64,000 bases of DNA from Tipula vernalis (GCA_958295665.1 OY282560.1:269305315-269369314); one strand, 5' to 3'; counted from the stretch's first letter, positions 43,727 to 57,700 are shown. Notes: generated by a model from the sequence alone, not told the origin. A program made the numbers and translations.

Positions 43727-46558
43727 ATGTATGTGAAGTTATCCCAGGATTTCATCCCAGCAAATAAAAAAATTGAATCTGGCAACCCTCGCAAAATTGT
43801 ATACATCAAGCATTCTTTTGTGAAGTTAGCCCAGCCCAGAATTTAATTATTTTTAAATTTAAAACTTAATTAAAAAATAGCTAAAAATATCTAAATTAAA
43901 TAAGTAAACAATAATTCCTACAAAATAAAATTATTTAAAAAATATGTATCGCTTTCAAAAACATAATTATTGAAATATTTATTCGCTTTTTGAAATAATA
44001 TAGATTATTCGTATGTAATAACCAAAGTTAAAATTTGTCGGATTGAGGCTCAATAGTATTAAAATAGACAGACACATAGCTTACTTTTGGCCAAATTTAA
44101 AGAAAATCGTACCGTTGCAACTTGCGTAATTTGGCCCTGGGCCAAAAACCTCTATACAATTTTTGAAGTAAAATTGGATTTTTCGTCTGTAATAACAAAA
44201 GTTAAAATTTGTCGGATTGAGGCTCAACGGTTTTAAAATGGACATATACATAGCTTACTTTTGGCCAAATTTAAAGAAAATCGTACCGTTGCAACTTGCG
44301 TAATTTGGCCCTGGGCCAAAAACCTCTATACAATTTTTAAAGTAAAATTGGATTTTTCGTCTGTAATAACAAAAGTTAAAATTTGTCGGATTGAGGCTCA
44401 ACGGTTTTAAAATGGACATACACATAGCTTACTTTTGGTCAAATTTAAAGAAAATCATACCGTGGCAACTTGCGTAATTTGGCCCTGGGCCAAAAACCTC
44501 TATACAATTTTTGAAGTAAAATTGGATTTTTCGTCTGTAATAACAAAAGTTAAAATTTGTCGGATTGAGGCTCAACGGTTTTAAAATGGACATATACATA
44601 GCTTACTTTTGGCCAAATTTAAAGAAAATCGTACCGTTGCAACTTGCGTAATTTGGCCCTGGGCCAAAAACCTCTATACAATTTTTAAAGTAAAATTGGA
44701 TTTTTCGTCTGTAATAACAAAAGTTAAAATTTGTCGGATTGAGGCTCAACGGTTTTAAAATGGACATACACATAGCTTACTTTTGGTCAAATTTAAAGAA
44801 AATCGTACCGTTGCAACTTGCGTAATTTGGCCCTGGGCCAAAAACCTCTATACAATTTTTGAAGTAAAATTGGATTTTTCGTCTGTAATAACAAAAGTTA
44901 AAATTTGTCGGATTGAGGCTCAGTGGTTTTAAAATGGACATATACATAGCTTACTTTTGGCCAAATTTAAAGAAAATCGTACCCTGGCAACTTGCGTAAT
45001 TTGGCCCTGGGCCAAAAACCTCTATACAATTTTTGAAGTAAAATTGGATTTTTCGTCTATAATAACAAAAGTTAAAATTTGTCGGATTGAGGCTCAGTTG
45101 TTTTAAAATGGACATATACATAGCTTACTTTTGGTTAAATTTAAAGAAAATCGTACCGTTGCAACTTGCGTAATTTGGCCCTGGGCCAAAAACCTCTATA
45201 CAATTTTTAAAGTAAAATTGGATTTTTCGTCTGTAATAACAAAAGTTAAAATTTGTCGGATTGAGGCTCAACGGTTTTAAAATGGACATACACATAGCTT
45301 ACTTTTGGCCAAATTTAAAGAAAATCGTACCGTGGCAACTTGCGTAATTTGGCCCTGGGCCAAAAACCTCTATACAATTTTTAAAGTAAAATTGGATTTT
45401 TCGTCTGTAATAACAAAAGTTAAAATTTGTCGGATTGAGGCTCAACGGTTTTCAAATGGACATACACATAACTTACTTTTGGCCAAATTTTAAGAAAATC
45501 GTACCGTTGCAACTTGCGTAATTTGGCCCTGGGCCAAAAACCTCTATACAATTTTTGAAGTAAAATTGGATTTTTCGTCTATAATAACAAAAGTTAAAAT
45601 TTGTCGGATTGAGGCTCAGTGGTTTTAAAATGGACATATACATAACTTAGTTTTGGCCAAATTTAAAGAAAATCGTACCGTTGCAACTTGCGTAATTTGG
45701 CCCTGGGCGAAAAACCTCTATACAATTTTTAAAGTAAAATTGGATTTTTCGTCTGTAACAACAAAAGTTAAAATTTGTCGGATTGAGGCTCAACGGTTTT
45801 AAAATGGACATATACATAACTTAGTTTTGGCCAAATTTAAAGAAAATCGTACTGTGGCAACTTGCGTAATTTGGCCCTGGGCCAAAAACCTCTATACAAT
45901 TTTTGAAGTAAAATTGGATTTTTCGTCTGTAATAACAAAAGTTAAAATTTGTCGGATTGAGGCTCAACGGTTTTCAAATGGACATACACATACCTTAGTT
46001 TTGGCCAAATTTAAAGAAAATCGTACTGTTGCAACTTGCGTAATTTGGCCCTGGGCCAAAAACCTCTATACAATTTTTAAAGTAAAATTGGATTACAGAC
46101 GAAAAATCTAATTTTACTTCAAAAATTGTATAGAGGTTTTTGGCCCAGGGCCAAATTACGCAAGTTGCCACGGTACGATTTTCTTTAAATTTGGCCAAAA
46201 GTAAGCTATGTGTCTGTCCATTTCAATACTATTGAGCTTCAATCCGACAAATTTTAACTTTTGTTATTACAGACGAAAAATCTATATTATTTCAAAAAGC
46301 GAATAAATATTTCAATAATTATGTTTTTGAAAGCGATACATATTTTTTAAATAATTTTATTTTGTAGGAATTATTGTTTAATTATTTAATTTAGATATTT
46401 TTAGCTATTTTTTTATTAAGTTTTAAAGTTAAAAATAATTAAATTCTTGGCTGGGCTAACTTCACAAAAGAATGCTTGATGTATAAAATGTTTCGAGGGT
46501 TGCCTGATTCAATTTTTTTATTTGCTAGGGTGAAATCCTGGGATAACTTCACATACAT
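43727..46558. mobile_element. Giant foldback transposon FB1 with 174-bp tandem units
   Basis: Outer arms of about 460 bp (43727-44190 and 46095-46558) are inverted copies starting ATGTATGTGAAGTTATCCC. They are flanked by a perfect 9-bp direct duplication CAAAATTTA (43718-43726, 46559-46567). The left arm runs into twelve direct copies of a 174-bp unit; the right arm holds one inverted unit. There is no transposase and the open frames through the repeats are accidental. Long repeat-bearing arms and a 9-bp duplication resemble Drosophila FB and Mutator-like foldbacks; this link is inference. Confidence 0.9.
44034..46090 (+). repeat. 174-bp tandem array inside FB1, twelve units
   Basis: The anchor GTAATTTGGCCCTGGGC starts at about 44126 and recurs every 174 bp to about 46040, twelve times, with very high identity. 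Each unit has the palindrome TTTGGCCCTGGGCCAAA. A thirteenth unit lies inverted at about 46095-46290. Confidence 0.95.
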
Positions 46559-46567
46559 CAAAATTTA

Positions 46568-48685
46568 CTAACTATCGACTACTTAGATGTCTGGAACCGT
46601 GTCGAGTCTTTAATACTAACATACCTTTCCTCGATTACTCGTAAAAAGGGTGTTCGGTGGACCCGGCGTATTCCGGGAAACTTGCCTTAGGCTTATTGTA
46701 TTTACTAAATCAAGCAATAAATCGATCAAAATTAATACCGCTATTCGAAGTAATAGTAGATAGTCAAAATAATTATGTACATTTGAAATTTGTGTCAATA
46801 TTTAAAATTGTATCTATTTCGAGGAAAATCAAATATATTCGATTTATCACTATAATTATTTAAAGAACAAATGAGACGTGGAAATAGATATTGCAATAAG
46901 CGCTCGAATCCATAGCAATTTATAAATAAATAATTTTAATAAAGAACAATTCAAGTACTGGTAACAAACCAGAAAAAACACACACACACACACACACAAA
47001 GATAAACAATAAACGTTAAAATTTGAGAAGGTGAATGATATTATCATTAGCATTTCGCAAAAAACAAGATAATGTGCAAATTTAAATTTTTCAATGTAAA
47101 ATTAATCTCTCGATATAAATTACAATTAAATTGAAGTAAACCTGAAAAATTTAGTAAACAAAGATCGACTTGAGGCATAGAGCAGTAATCCCTTCAAAAT
47201 CTATTGTTAGAATATAAATACGCCGTTCTATACAAGTATTATTCGCAGCTGACAGTCAATAAAAGCTTTTTACCTAATGAAATATTTATCTAACATATCG
47301 GCCACTAAAATTTTTCTTACGATTATTTGACCCTTCAAAAAGCTCTAAGATATTTTTGAATACCTTAATCCTACTATTCACATGTCTCGTTTTAGAAGGT
47401 CTTAACAGATTTATTAATTTTCAAACAATACTAATAAGATTACTTATCTTATTTGTTCAAAATAAAACGAATTAAATTTTTTTACAAAACTTGTTACGGC
47501 ATTCTCCATGGTACACAAAAGAATTCCACAAAAAATGTTTCGTTTTGGTTTACCTTTCATATTTGTGCATATTACCATAATTAGACAAGGCTTTAAATAT
47601 TTTATTCTCGTAAGTATAGTCTATAAAACAGCAATTTTTTTTTTTTATCTTTCAGGTAATTATCTTCAACCAGACCGAAATCTAGAGAATAAATAACAAA
47701 ATGGTAAAACAATAAAAAAATTATAAGTTTATTATAAAAATAACATAACCAAAAAGAAATGAATTTATCTATCGATTAATCACAAATACATAAAAATTGT
47801 ATTTAAATTTCGAGAAAGATACATTAATTTTATTTATTTATTGCTATACATAGCATGATGAATATGCTGGTTTTGTCAAATAAGGCGATTAATTTTTAAA
47901 GCTGAAGGTTTTTATATTTTCCTTGTCAGTTTTTTAACGCTGTGCTGTTTTGTTTTAATTTTTTAATTTATTTAAATAATTTTTCTCCCGACAATTTGAT
48001 TTTGTTGTTTTTGGAATAAAAAGTAATTTAAAAGATTTTATGTTTTGATTATTGTGTGACAAGAGTTTTAATGGTAATCAAGAATGAAATCAATTAAGAA
48101 ATACAAAAAAAAAAAAAACACGAAACCATTCTTTTGGTGTTTTTTTTTCATCTTTCGAAAATGAAAAACAAAATCTCATTTCATAGATTAATTTTATTTG
48201 AAATGCTCTAGCATTTAAATTTATAATTAACCAAAAAAATAAATAATAATGGTATTTGTATGTGAATGTGACTAATCCGTAATTAGTGTTATTTTGAATT
48301 GTGTGGCAGATCGTGTTTTTTTTTTGCGTTATTTAGCACATTATTACCTTGCTGAATATGGTGTTTAGCTAAAGTGGATTAATAAATGGAATTTCAGTTT
48401 CGCTTTTGCATAAATTAGCATTTCTAATCTACTTGGTTTTAGCAGATATGAAAAAAAATATATTTTTGTGGTGTATCGAGTACAATCTACAATGTGTACT
48501 AAATTAAAATTTTACATAGAATGGGGGAAATGTGAGATATGCTCGAATTTTTGATAATTAAATTTAAAAGGCTGTGACCATTTTAAAATGGTTTGTAATA
48601 TCTAAAGGGAATATAAATATATTTAGAATTGTTGTGTGGTAAATGCTAATTAATATTTACTAGTTTAATGCGGGAAACAGATGTG
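46568..48685. other. AT-rich spacer between the two foldbacks, no gene
   Basis: About 2.1 kb without recognisable coding sequence. It has a CA microsatellite at 46978-46997 and many A/T runs (for example 48105-48118). Confidence 0.55.
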
Positions 48686-48693
48686 CAAAATTC

Positions 48694-51514
48694 ATGAGTG
48701 TGAAGTTTATGATAAAAAAAAAATAACAAAAAATTACACTGTTAAATTAGATATTTTCCAATTGGAATTTAAATTATATGAAAATTTAAATTTTTTTGTA
48801 ATTTTGGAGTTTTCGTACCACCAAACAAGTTCGTTTCATCAGGAAACTGGTTCTTTTCATCGTTTTCAGATAGCTGGACCATCTGTTTATCTCATTAACC
48901 AAAAACATCCAATTGTGTTGAACATTACTATATTTCAGATAGTTTAAAATTTGACTGATTTTTAATGGTTTAAATAATTATTTAGCGTCGATCCTGGAAA
49001 TGTCCACAAGGTCCCGCACATTTCTTAGAATAGCTAAGCCATATAGCGGTCAATGTTACCAAGCCGATCCAATTATAATGAACTAAAATATATTTCACAG
49101 TTTTTGGAATTTTTAATAATTTTCCATTATTTTAAAAGTTTTATATCGACGACCGCAGAGATGTCCACAAGGTTTTGCCTATATTTTTGGATAACTTGAC
49201 CATATGTCAGTCTACGTGGTCAATCTTATCCAATTGTGATGAACTATACTATACTTCACAGAATTTAGAATTTTTAATAATTTTATTGGTTTTAAAAATT
49301 GTTGAATCTCTGATCACAGAGATGTCCAAAAGGTCTTGCCTATATTTTTGGATAACATGATCATATGCCAGTCTACGTAGTTAATCTTATCCAATTGTGA
49401 TGAACTATACTATACTTCATAGAATTTAGAATTTTTAATAATTTTATTGGTTTTAACAGTTGTATCTCCGATCACAGAGATGTCCACAATGTCTTGCCTA
49501 TATTTTTGGATAACTTGGCCATATGCCAGTCTACGTCACCAACCGTATCCAATTGTGATGAACTATACTATACATACTTCACAGAATTTAGAATTTTTAA
49601 TAATTTTATTGGTTTTAAAAATGGTTGTATCTCCGATCACAGAGATGTCCAAAAGGTCTTGCCTATATTTTTGGATGAAGTGATGAACTATACTATACTT
49701 CACAGAATTTAGAATTTTTAATAATTTTATTGGTTTTAAAAATTGTTCTATCATTTATCACAGAGATGTCCACAAGGTATTGCCTATATTTTTGGATAAT
49801 TTGGCCAAATGCCAGTCTACGTAATAAGTCTAATCCAATTATGATGAACTATACTATACTTCACAGAATTTAGAATTTTTAATAATTTTATTGGTTTTAA
49901 AAATTGTTATATCTCCGATCACAGAGATGTTCACAAGGTCTTACCTATAGTTTGGATAACTTGATTATATGCCAATCTACGTGGTTAATCTTATCCAATT
50001 GTGATGAACTATACTATACTTCACAGAATTTCAGAATTGAATTCAGATCACAGAGATCATAATTGGATAAGGTTGGCGACGTATACGGTTATATGGCCAA
50101 GTTATCCAAAAATATAGGCAAGAGACCTTGTGGACATCTTTGTGATCGGAGATACAACAATTTTTAAAACCAATAAAATTATTAAAAATTCTAAATTCTG
50201 TGAAGTATAGTATAGTTCATCACTTCATCCAAAAATATAGGCAAGACCTTGTGGATATGTGAAATATAGGCAATACCTTGTGGACATCTCTGTGATCAAT
50301 GATAGAACAATTTTTAAAATCAATAAAATTATTAAAAATTCTAAATTCTGTGAAGTATAGTATAGTCCATCACAATTGGATAAGATTGACCACGTAGACT
50401 AGCATATGGACAAATTATCCAAAAATATAGGCAAGACCTTGTGTACATCTCTGTGATCGGAGATACTATAATTTTTAAAACCAATAAAATTATTAAAAAT
50501 TCTAAATTCTGTGAAATATAGTATAGTTCATCACAATTGGATAAGATTGACCACGTAGACTGGCATATGGTCAAGTTACCTAAAAATATGCGCAAGACCT
50601 TGTGGACATCTCTGTGATAGGAGATACAACAATTTTTAAAACCAATAAAATTATTAAAAATTCTAAATTCTGTGAAGTATAGTATAGTTCATCACAATTG
50701 GATAAGGTTGGCCACGTAGACTGGCATATGGCCAAGTTATCCAACAATATAGGCAAGATATTGTGGACATCTCTGTGATCGGAGATACAATTTTTAAAAC
50801 CAATAAAATTATTAAAAATTCTAAATTCTATGAAGTATAGTATAGTTCATCACTTCATCAAAAAATATAGGCAATACCTTGTGGACATCTCTGTGATCGG
50901 AGATACAACAATTTTTAAAACCAATAAAATTATTAAAAATTCCAAATTCTGTGAAGTGTAGTATAGTTCATCACAATTGGATAAGGTTGACCACGTAGAC
51001 TGGCACACGGCCAAGTTATCCGAAAATTTGGGCAAGACCTTGTGGACATCTCTGCGGTCGGCAATATAAAAGTTTTAAAATAATGGAAAATTAATAAAAA
51101 TTCCAAAAACTGTGAAATATATTATAGTTCATCATAACTGGATCGGCTTGGTAACATTGACCGCTATGTAGCTTAGCTATTCTAAGAAATGTACGGGACC
51201 TTCAAGACATTTCCAGGATCGACGCTAAATAATTATTTAAACCATCAAAAATCAGTCAACTTTTAAACTATCTGAAATATAGTAATGTTCAACACAATTG
51301 GATGCTTTTGCTTAACGAGATAAACAGTTGGTCCAGCTATCTGAAAACGACGAAAAGAACCTGTTTCCTGATGAAAAGAATATTTTTGGTGGTACGAAAA
51401 ATCCAAAATTACAAAAAATTTAAATTTTCATATAATTTAAATTCCAATTGGAAAATAGCTAATTTAACAGTGTAATTTTTTGTTATTTTTTTTTAGCATA
51501 AACTTCACACTCAT
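48694..51514. mobile_element. Giant foldback transposon FB2 with about 163-bp tandem units
   Basis: Inverted arms of more than 1.3 kb start ATGAGTGTGAAGTTTATG at both ends and meet near 50040-50070. A perfect 8-bp duplication CAAAATTC flanks it (48686-48693 and 51515-51522). Inside each arm are tandem units of about 163 bp anchored on GATGAACTATACTATACTTC: about five direct units on the left and six inverted on the right, some shortened. There is no transposase. It shares 12 of the first 14 terminal bases and its target wording with FB1, but its internal repeats are unrelated. Confidence 0.9.
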
Positions 51515-51566
51515 CAAAATTCTACATGCAGCAAAATTAAAATAGACTTGAATATTTGGGACCAGC

Positions 51567-51567
<1 letters not shown>

Positions 51568-51600
<33 letters not shown>
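51568..51600. repeat. ATTG microsatellite
   Basis: About eight uninterrupted ATTG units. Confidence 0.95.
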
Positions 51601-52416
51601 GAGTGAGTGTACGGCCAAGCATTATAGCGAGTCTCCCGGACTCCCGGACACACACCGTACACCCGTTTACACATAACAAAACCGAAGGATAGGATAGGAT
51701 TATTAGTTGGGACAGACTCAACCCGGTTACAGACACCAATGCGATCGATAGTTAGTAAATTAACGGCACAAAAGACAACACAATCTAACTACATTTTTAG
51801 ATGATCATTTCTCTGGAATCCAGGGCCGGATACTCAGGACTCCCTAAATCCTAAATCTAAAACAGGGCTTAAAAAATTATTAATGTTGTAATTTCACCCT
51901 TGTCCGTCTTTTATTAATTTACCTGATAAAATAATTAATAAAAATTTAAAATAACAGCGCTTATTTCCTTATTAATGGTCCTTTTATATCCAATTAAAAA
52001 TTATTACTTACTGCAACAAGAATTAACATAAACATTAAACCGTTTAAACATAAAATTTTACTTAAAACTAATCATCAATTTCCTACCGATCCAGAAAAGA
52101 AAATATATAATTATGAATTCAATTATTTTATAAAATTTATATAAAATGATAATATGACAGCACCACAATACCTAGATTTATTAATAATTCGATAATTCAA
52201 TTAGGTACTATAAGTATATTCACTATCAACAAATAAAATTAACATACAAATTCCCAGACAACTCTGAAAACTAATTTTAATTAATAAATAACCATATCAA
52301 ATTTTATTACTTAAATGAATAATTATTATAACCGGATCTTCAGTATTCCCGAGCACACATCGTACACCCATTTATCCATCCCCAGCCGAAGGATAAGAGT
52401 AAATTGTTAGTAATTA
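51601..52416. other. Non-coding region with two diverged copies of a short repeat
   Basis: CCGGACTCCCGGACACACAC then CGTACACCCGTTTACAC near 51640-51670 is echoed by CCCGAGCACACATCGTACAC then CCATTTATCC at about 52350-52378. Both are followed by CCGAAGGATA. The rest is AT-rich without coding sequence. Confidence 0.5.
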
Positions 52417-52578
52417 TACAGGGTGCGGCATATGTTCGTTGACTATTTTTAACGACCGAAAACATAATGGAAAAATACCGTCAGGAAAAAAGGCCTTTGT
52501 GTGTATACGGCGTAGTATATGTAGAACGTAATATGTATACATAAATAATCCTCAGTTAGTCAGCAGCAGTAGAGTAGT

Positions 52579-54615
52579 TGTAACAGGACCTTTTGGTCCT
52601 GGTTTTTGAACTTAGGCATAGAGCCTGTTCACAGATTAGTGTCGGTTCAGTGACTTCGGAGCGGTCGGTTTTAGCCGGCTAAAGCTCAGGGAAAGGGAGT
52701 GGGATTTTCCGAAGTATGAACCGACCTAGTTGAGACCGCTTATGAAGGACTGAAGAAAAGAAAATCGTCAATCAGGAATAACCAACACCCAGTTCCAATT
52801 ATACCAATAAGTTCCCACTTACCTCATTTTATTGCCCGCCAACACGCCTTTGGTTTCAGCCACTCATTCTCATATTATTTATTTCACACACAAAAAAAAA
52901 TAAGAATAATAGCCACACCGCGAAAAAAAAAAAAAAATTCGGAGCAGCGAAACAATCCACTATTTCACGACAACGATAATAAAAGAAAACAAAAGAAAAG
53001 AAAAAAAAAAAGAAAGAAAAAAAAAAAATGCCTTCCTATTTTACTATTAGGTTTTATTTTTAACGTTAAATAATTATAATTAAAGGGCAAAATTAATTAA
53101 AAATACAATAAATTCATCTAAGTTAACTAATACTAAACTAAATCTACCCTACACCCTTGCACTTAACTAAACTAATAATATACTTAGTATAATAAAAAAA
53201 AAACAAAAAAAAAAGTTTCCGTACGCGGATCCGCACAATTGTTTCTAATTATTTTTATAATATAATATTTACGTATTTATTAATTTATTTGTTAAACGTC
53301 GATTATGTACGGTTTTATGTTAATTGAACTTATAGCAAAGCTATAGGACCGATATAAAGTAGATTGATGTGCAGCTTGATGCGTTGCATGCTATGCTGCA
53401 TGATAATTTTAATATTGAGTGTAGTAAATTCGTAAAATTGGTATTTGTGTAATTGTGAATGTGTTCAATTACGACATTTTGTGTCTCAAAAAAAAAATCC
53501 GTTTGGTGTTTGGTCCTCGTTGTTATCAATGAACCAAATAAATCAATTAATAAAACTTGATTTTGTTTATCACTTGCTTAACACCTTATTCACATTCAAC
53601 ATTAGCGTTCAAATTTATTTGTTCTTCACTTTTAGGCAATAATTATTCATTAGGAATTATTTTATTAGTTAGACTCAATTATGCTGTGATATGAATTATT
53701 GTTTATTTATAGTCAAACTGTAATATTATTAAGAAGTTTTATATTATTCACTATTTTTTTATTTTTTTTTTGTATTTTTTATTTTTAACATTTAGTTCAT
53801 ATTAATCATAATTCGTGTTATTTATTTATTCATTACAGTTTATAATATTTTAACGTTATTTTGCGCATTGATATCTTCACAAAATATGACGCGTTATGGC
53901 CAAAAAAAAATATATATAGTACAGTTTTACACATGGCACATTTTTGTTTTATATCACGTTATCACAAACAAATTTTTGATTTTTTTTATTAAACATTTTG
54001 AAATTAATTATAAATTATTATAATTTTTCAACTATTCTCTCCAGAATTTGCGTTTTGATTTTCTTGGATAAGTGATTTTATTTAATTTTTTATTTTTTTT
54101 TTTTTTTGTCTTTTATTTCATAGGAGATGTTGACCACTTCAAATTTTATTTTAGACTCCCCTTGTTCTCTAGTTTATCAACCTTCCATCACCAAAAATTT
54201 CATTTTTTTTCAAACCAGTTCTTGGTTGAAAACCACTGAACAGCAATTAAAACTAAATTTCTGAGTGACATCTGAGTATGAATTTATATATTACATTTTT
54301 ACATTATATTTTTGAAATACAGAGACATCTAGCACTGAATAGATCAGTTAAACTTATCTAGTACACTTATTTTGTAATTGAGCTACATTATTGAGTTACA
54401 ATAAAAGTTTTAGAAACAATAATAAAAATTAAAATGTCGAATTATTAATAAATTTTACATGAAAAAAAAACAAAATAAATCAGAACAACAAGATGAGTAT
54501 AATTTACGGATTTACTTTATATTTTTATATTTTCTAATTAATTTTGCTTTATTTTAGGTTCAGTAGCAGACAAAAAAAAAATAAGAAAAGACATGAAGCG
54601 GATGGATTCGCTACA
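52579..54615 (-). repeat. 3' LTR of the young gypsy element
   Basis: On the element strand it runs TGTAGCGAATCC to GGTCCTGTTACA, with TG...CA ends. It is complete, and contains the inverted motif CAGGACC-TTTT-GGTCCTG at its end. Small ORFs inside (53341-53529, 53445-53642) recur in the other LTR and are not genes. Confidence 0.93.
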
Positions 54616-54726
54616 AATCGTGTGGACGTACCCACTAATCCCTGAGGTCTCATTATGCTGGGCCAAACCGAAAATTTAAATGATCATACAACGAATATGA
54701 TTATGATGGGATATATCGTTTTGACA

Positions 54727-57700
54727 CTAAGTTCGTACATCCTTGAAGTGATAAATACCAAGGGAACTTCCGGAGTCGTTAACCACCTCACAAGAAACAT
54801 TACCGATCATCCGTGAGATTGTAGCTTTTACAAATTTTGGAGCTAATTTGGCGGAATAGCGATCGGTGGCCTTGCTCTGCGTGAAGTTTCTGACATAGAC
54901 CCTTTGTCCAACGAGAAATTTTGGTGGCCGACTACGTAGATTATATGGTGTATTGGACCTTATTAGGGCTTTGGTCAAATTTTCTCGAACCTTTTCGGAT
55001 ATAGCAAGTAATTCCTCTGGCTTTTCTTCGGGTTGCATATAATTACCGGTGGACGTATAAACTTCCCGCAGCAGATCATACGTGGATCCATACATGATAG
55101 GGTGTTGTCCGAAAACCAGCAGATGAGGAACAAAACCAGTAGATTCGTGAATGGTTCCACGAATAGCCTGTGTTATAGCGTCAAGATTTAGATCCCACGT
55201 TCTATGATCTTCGTTAATATAAGATCGGATGGACGCCAGTATCGTTCGATTAACCCGTTCAGAGGAGTTACTTTGCGGTGAATATTTGGCTGTAAATACA
55301 TGTTTGACTCCATATTTATTTAATAGTTTTTTAACTAGTAAGGAGGTAAATTGTCGTCCATTGTCCGTAACTATATTTTCTGGAACGCCAAATAATAGGA
55401 ATATATTCTTCTCGAGGAATTTGGCAACTTCCTCTGCGGTAGCTTGTCGTACAGCTCGAGTGAGCACAAACTTCGAGTAGTGATCTACCGCTATCAGAAT
55501 GGAGGTGTTACCTGACTTCGTTCTCGGATAGGGCCCCAAGAAGTCAAAATATACCCTCTGCCATGGTCGGAACGTAATAGGTAGTGAACTGAGAGGGGGT
55601 CGAAGTACAAAGTTCGGTGCTTTACTACATTTGCACGTCTCACATGACGATATAAAATGTTGGATATCTCGGGTCATTCGAGGCCAAAAGAAATACCTTT
55701 TTATTACCTCGGTAGTTTTCCATATTCCCAGATGTGCCGCGGTCGGTGGCGTATGGGCTGATTTTATTAAGGCTGGTCTAAGCGGCTCAGGAACGATCAA
55801 CTTCCAATTGGGAATATCCCATTTTCCGTCCGGGTCCTGTGGATGTATATTCATATATAATTTCTCGTTAATTACCCTTAGGTTGGTAATTTTAGGCGAA
55901 GACGCGACTTGATGGACCTGTTTCAAATAATCGGAGCTTTTAAAGTGTTCAGACGTCATATCCACGTGAGGTGGGTCCTCACCGTCGCATAGGGGAGTCT
56001 GACTTACTTTGACTTGGCCAGAAAGTTCATCCATATAAACCCGAGAGAGTGCGTCAGGAACACAGTTTTGTGTTCCTTTTCTATACTCAATCTCAAAGTT
56101 GAATCCCTGCAACTTCAAGCTCCACCTCGCCAATCTTCCAGTGAGGTCCCTCTGTGACATCAACCATGTCAGGCTCGCGTGGTCTGTTATCACCGTGAAG
56201 GGTAAACCCTCCACGTATGATCGAAACTTTTTGATAGCCAAGACAGCAGCCAAGCATTCCAGTTCCGTCACACTATAATGTCTTTGAGCTCCGTTGAGCT
56301 TATGAGACATGAACTCGATTGGCGTGTCCTGACCCTCCTCCGTCTTTTGAAACAGAACGGCCCCGACTCCCGTTGAACTAGCGTCACATTGTATGTAGAA
56401 ATGTTTGTCGAAGTCAGCCGTGTTCAGCACAGGGGCGGTGGTAAGGGCTGACTTCAACAAATCGAAAGCTTTTTGGGCTGAGTCGGACCAAACAAATTTC
56501 TGATTCTTTTTTAATAAGTTGGTCAAAGGCGTTGAAATCGACGAATATTGATTAATGAATCGTCTATACCAGCCACAAATACCTAGAAACCTCCTTACCT
56601 GACGTACCGTTTTTGGCACTGGGTACTCTGCAATGGCTCTAATCTTCTCCGGATTGGGACGTAGAGTACCCCCACCAACTACATGACCCAGATAATCGAT
56701 CTCTCTCAGTAAAAATTTACTTTTTTCCACATTTATGGTGAGCCCCGCTGCTGCTAACCGAGTTGCTACATCGCCCAGAAGAGACAGGTGCTCTTCGAAT
56801 GTGGAAGTTGTAATGAGCAGATCATCGAGGTATACGAACACTCGATCATGTAGATGGTGTGGGATAACTCTATGCATCACACGACATAAGGTTTGCGGCG
56901 CATTACAGAGCCCAAATGGCATCACAGTAAAATGGTATAGCGGGCGTCCTGGCACAGTGAAAGCAGTTTTCTCCATCGACTCGGGGTCTAATGGAATCTG
57001 CCAGAACGCATCCTTTAAGTCAAGACTGGACATAAACTGAGCTCTGTCCAGCCGACTTAGCAGACCATCGATTAAAGGTAAGGGGTAGGCATCTTTCTTG
57101 GTGACGGCGTTCAATTTACGGGCGTCTAGGCAAAGTCGCACCTTCCCATTAGCTTTTCGTACCAAAGCCATTGGTGAACACCAAGGACTCGTGCTCTCTT
57201 GAATAACGCCGAGCGACAACATGCGGTCCAACTCCTTATACATTTCCTTTTGAACCGCGGGTGACACTGCGAAATACCGCTGCTTAATGGGAACTGCATC
57301 ACCTGTGTCGATTCGGTGGGTAGTCAAAAAGGTTCGACCAAGTCCTAATTTTACAGAACTCGGAAAAGCATTTATTACCTGTTGTAATTGAGTTCGCTGA
57401 GAACTGGTCAAGTCATGCATTTTAGGAATAGGTGCGGATGGACGAGAAGTCGGTTCTGAAGTTGCTACTTCAGCCATCATTATGAGCCTAAGACCGAATA
57501 GGGTAAAAAAATCGTAACCGAGATAAAGTTCTTGCTGTAATTCGGGAACAATGAACAGCTGCATTTGCAAACTCTTCCCCTCATAGGTCATCTTTACGTC
57601 TACGTAGCCTAAAACTGATTGTTTAGCCCCATCGGCCGTTTGTACGGAGGTGGCTAAAGGATGCAATCTAAGGCCATGGTGCTCGATAAATTCTACCCCA

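Noticed and set aside
44034..46090. Regular repeat array resembling a CRISPR
   Set aside because: Units are 174 bp and identical throughout, with no unique spacers, and the DNA is animal. It is a tandem satellite in a foldback transposon.
45305..46198. Open frames of 62-94 codons with repeated residues NRTVATCVIWPWAKNLYTIF
   Set aside because: They are the 174-bp tandem unit read through; 174 is divisible by three, so any open frame stays open. The same wording appears on both strands because one unit is inverted. Not a gene.
47508..47696. 62-codon hydrophobic ORF
   Set aside because: Ile/Phe-rich translation of AT-rich DNA with a T run; no supporting context.
53341..53642. ORFs of 62 and 65 codons repeated exactly at 60777-61078
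   Set aside because: They lie in the two LTRs of the same retrotransposon, overlap each other on opposite strands and have no domain. The duplication is explained by the LTRs.
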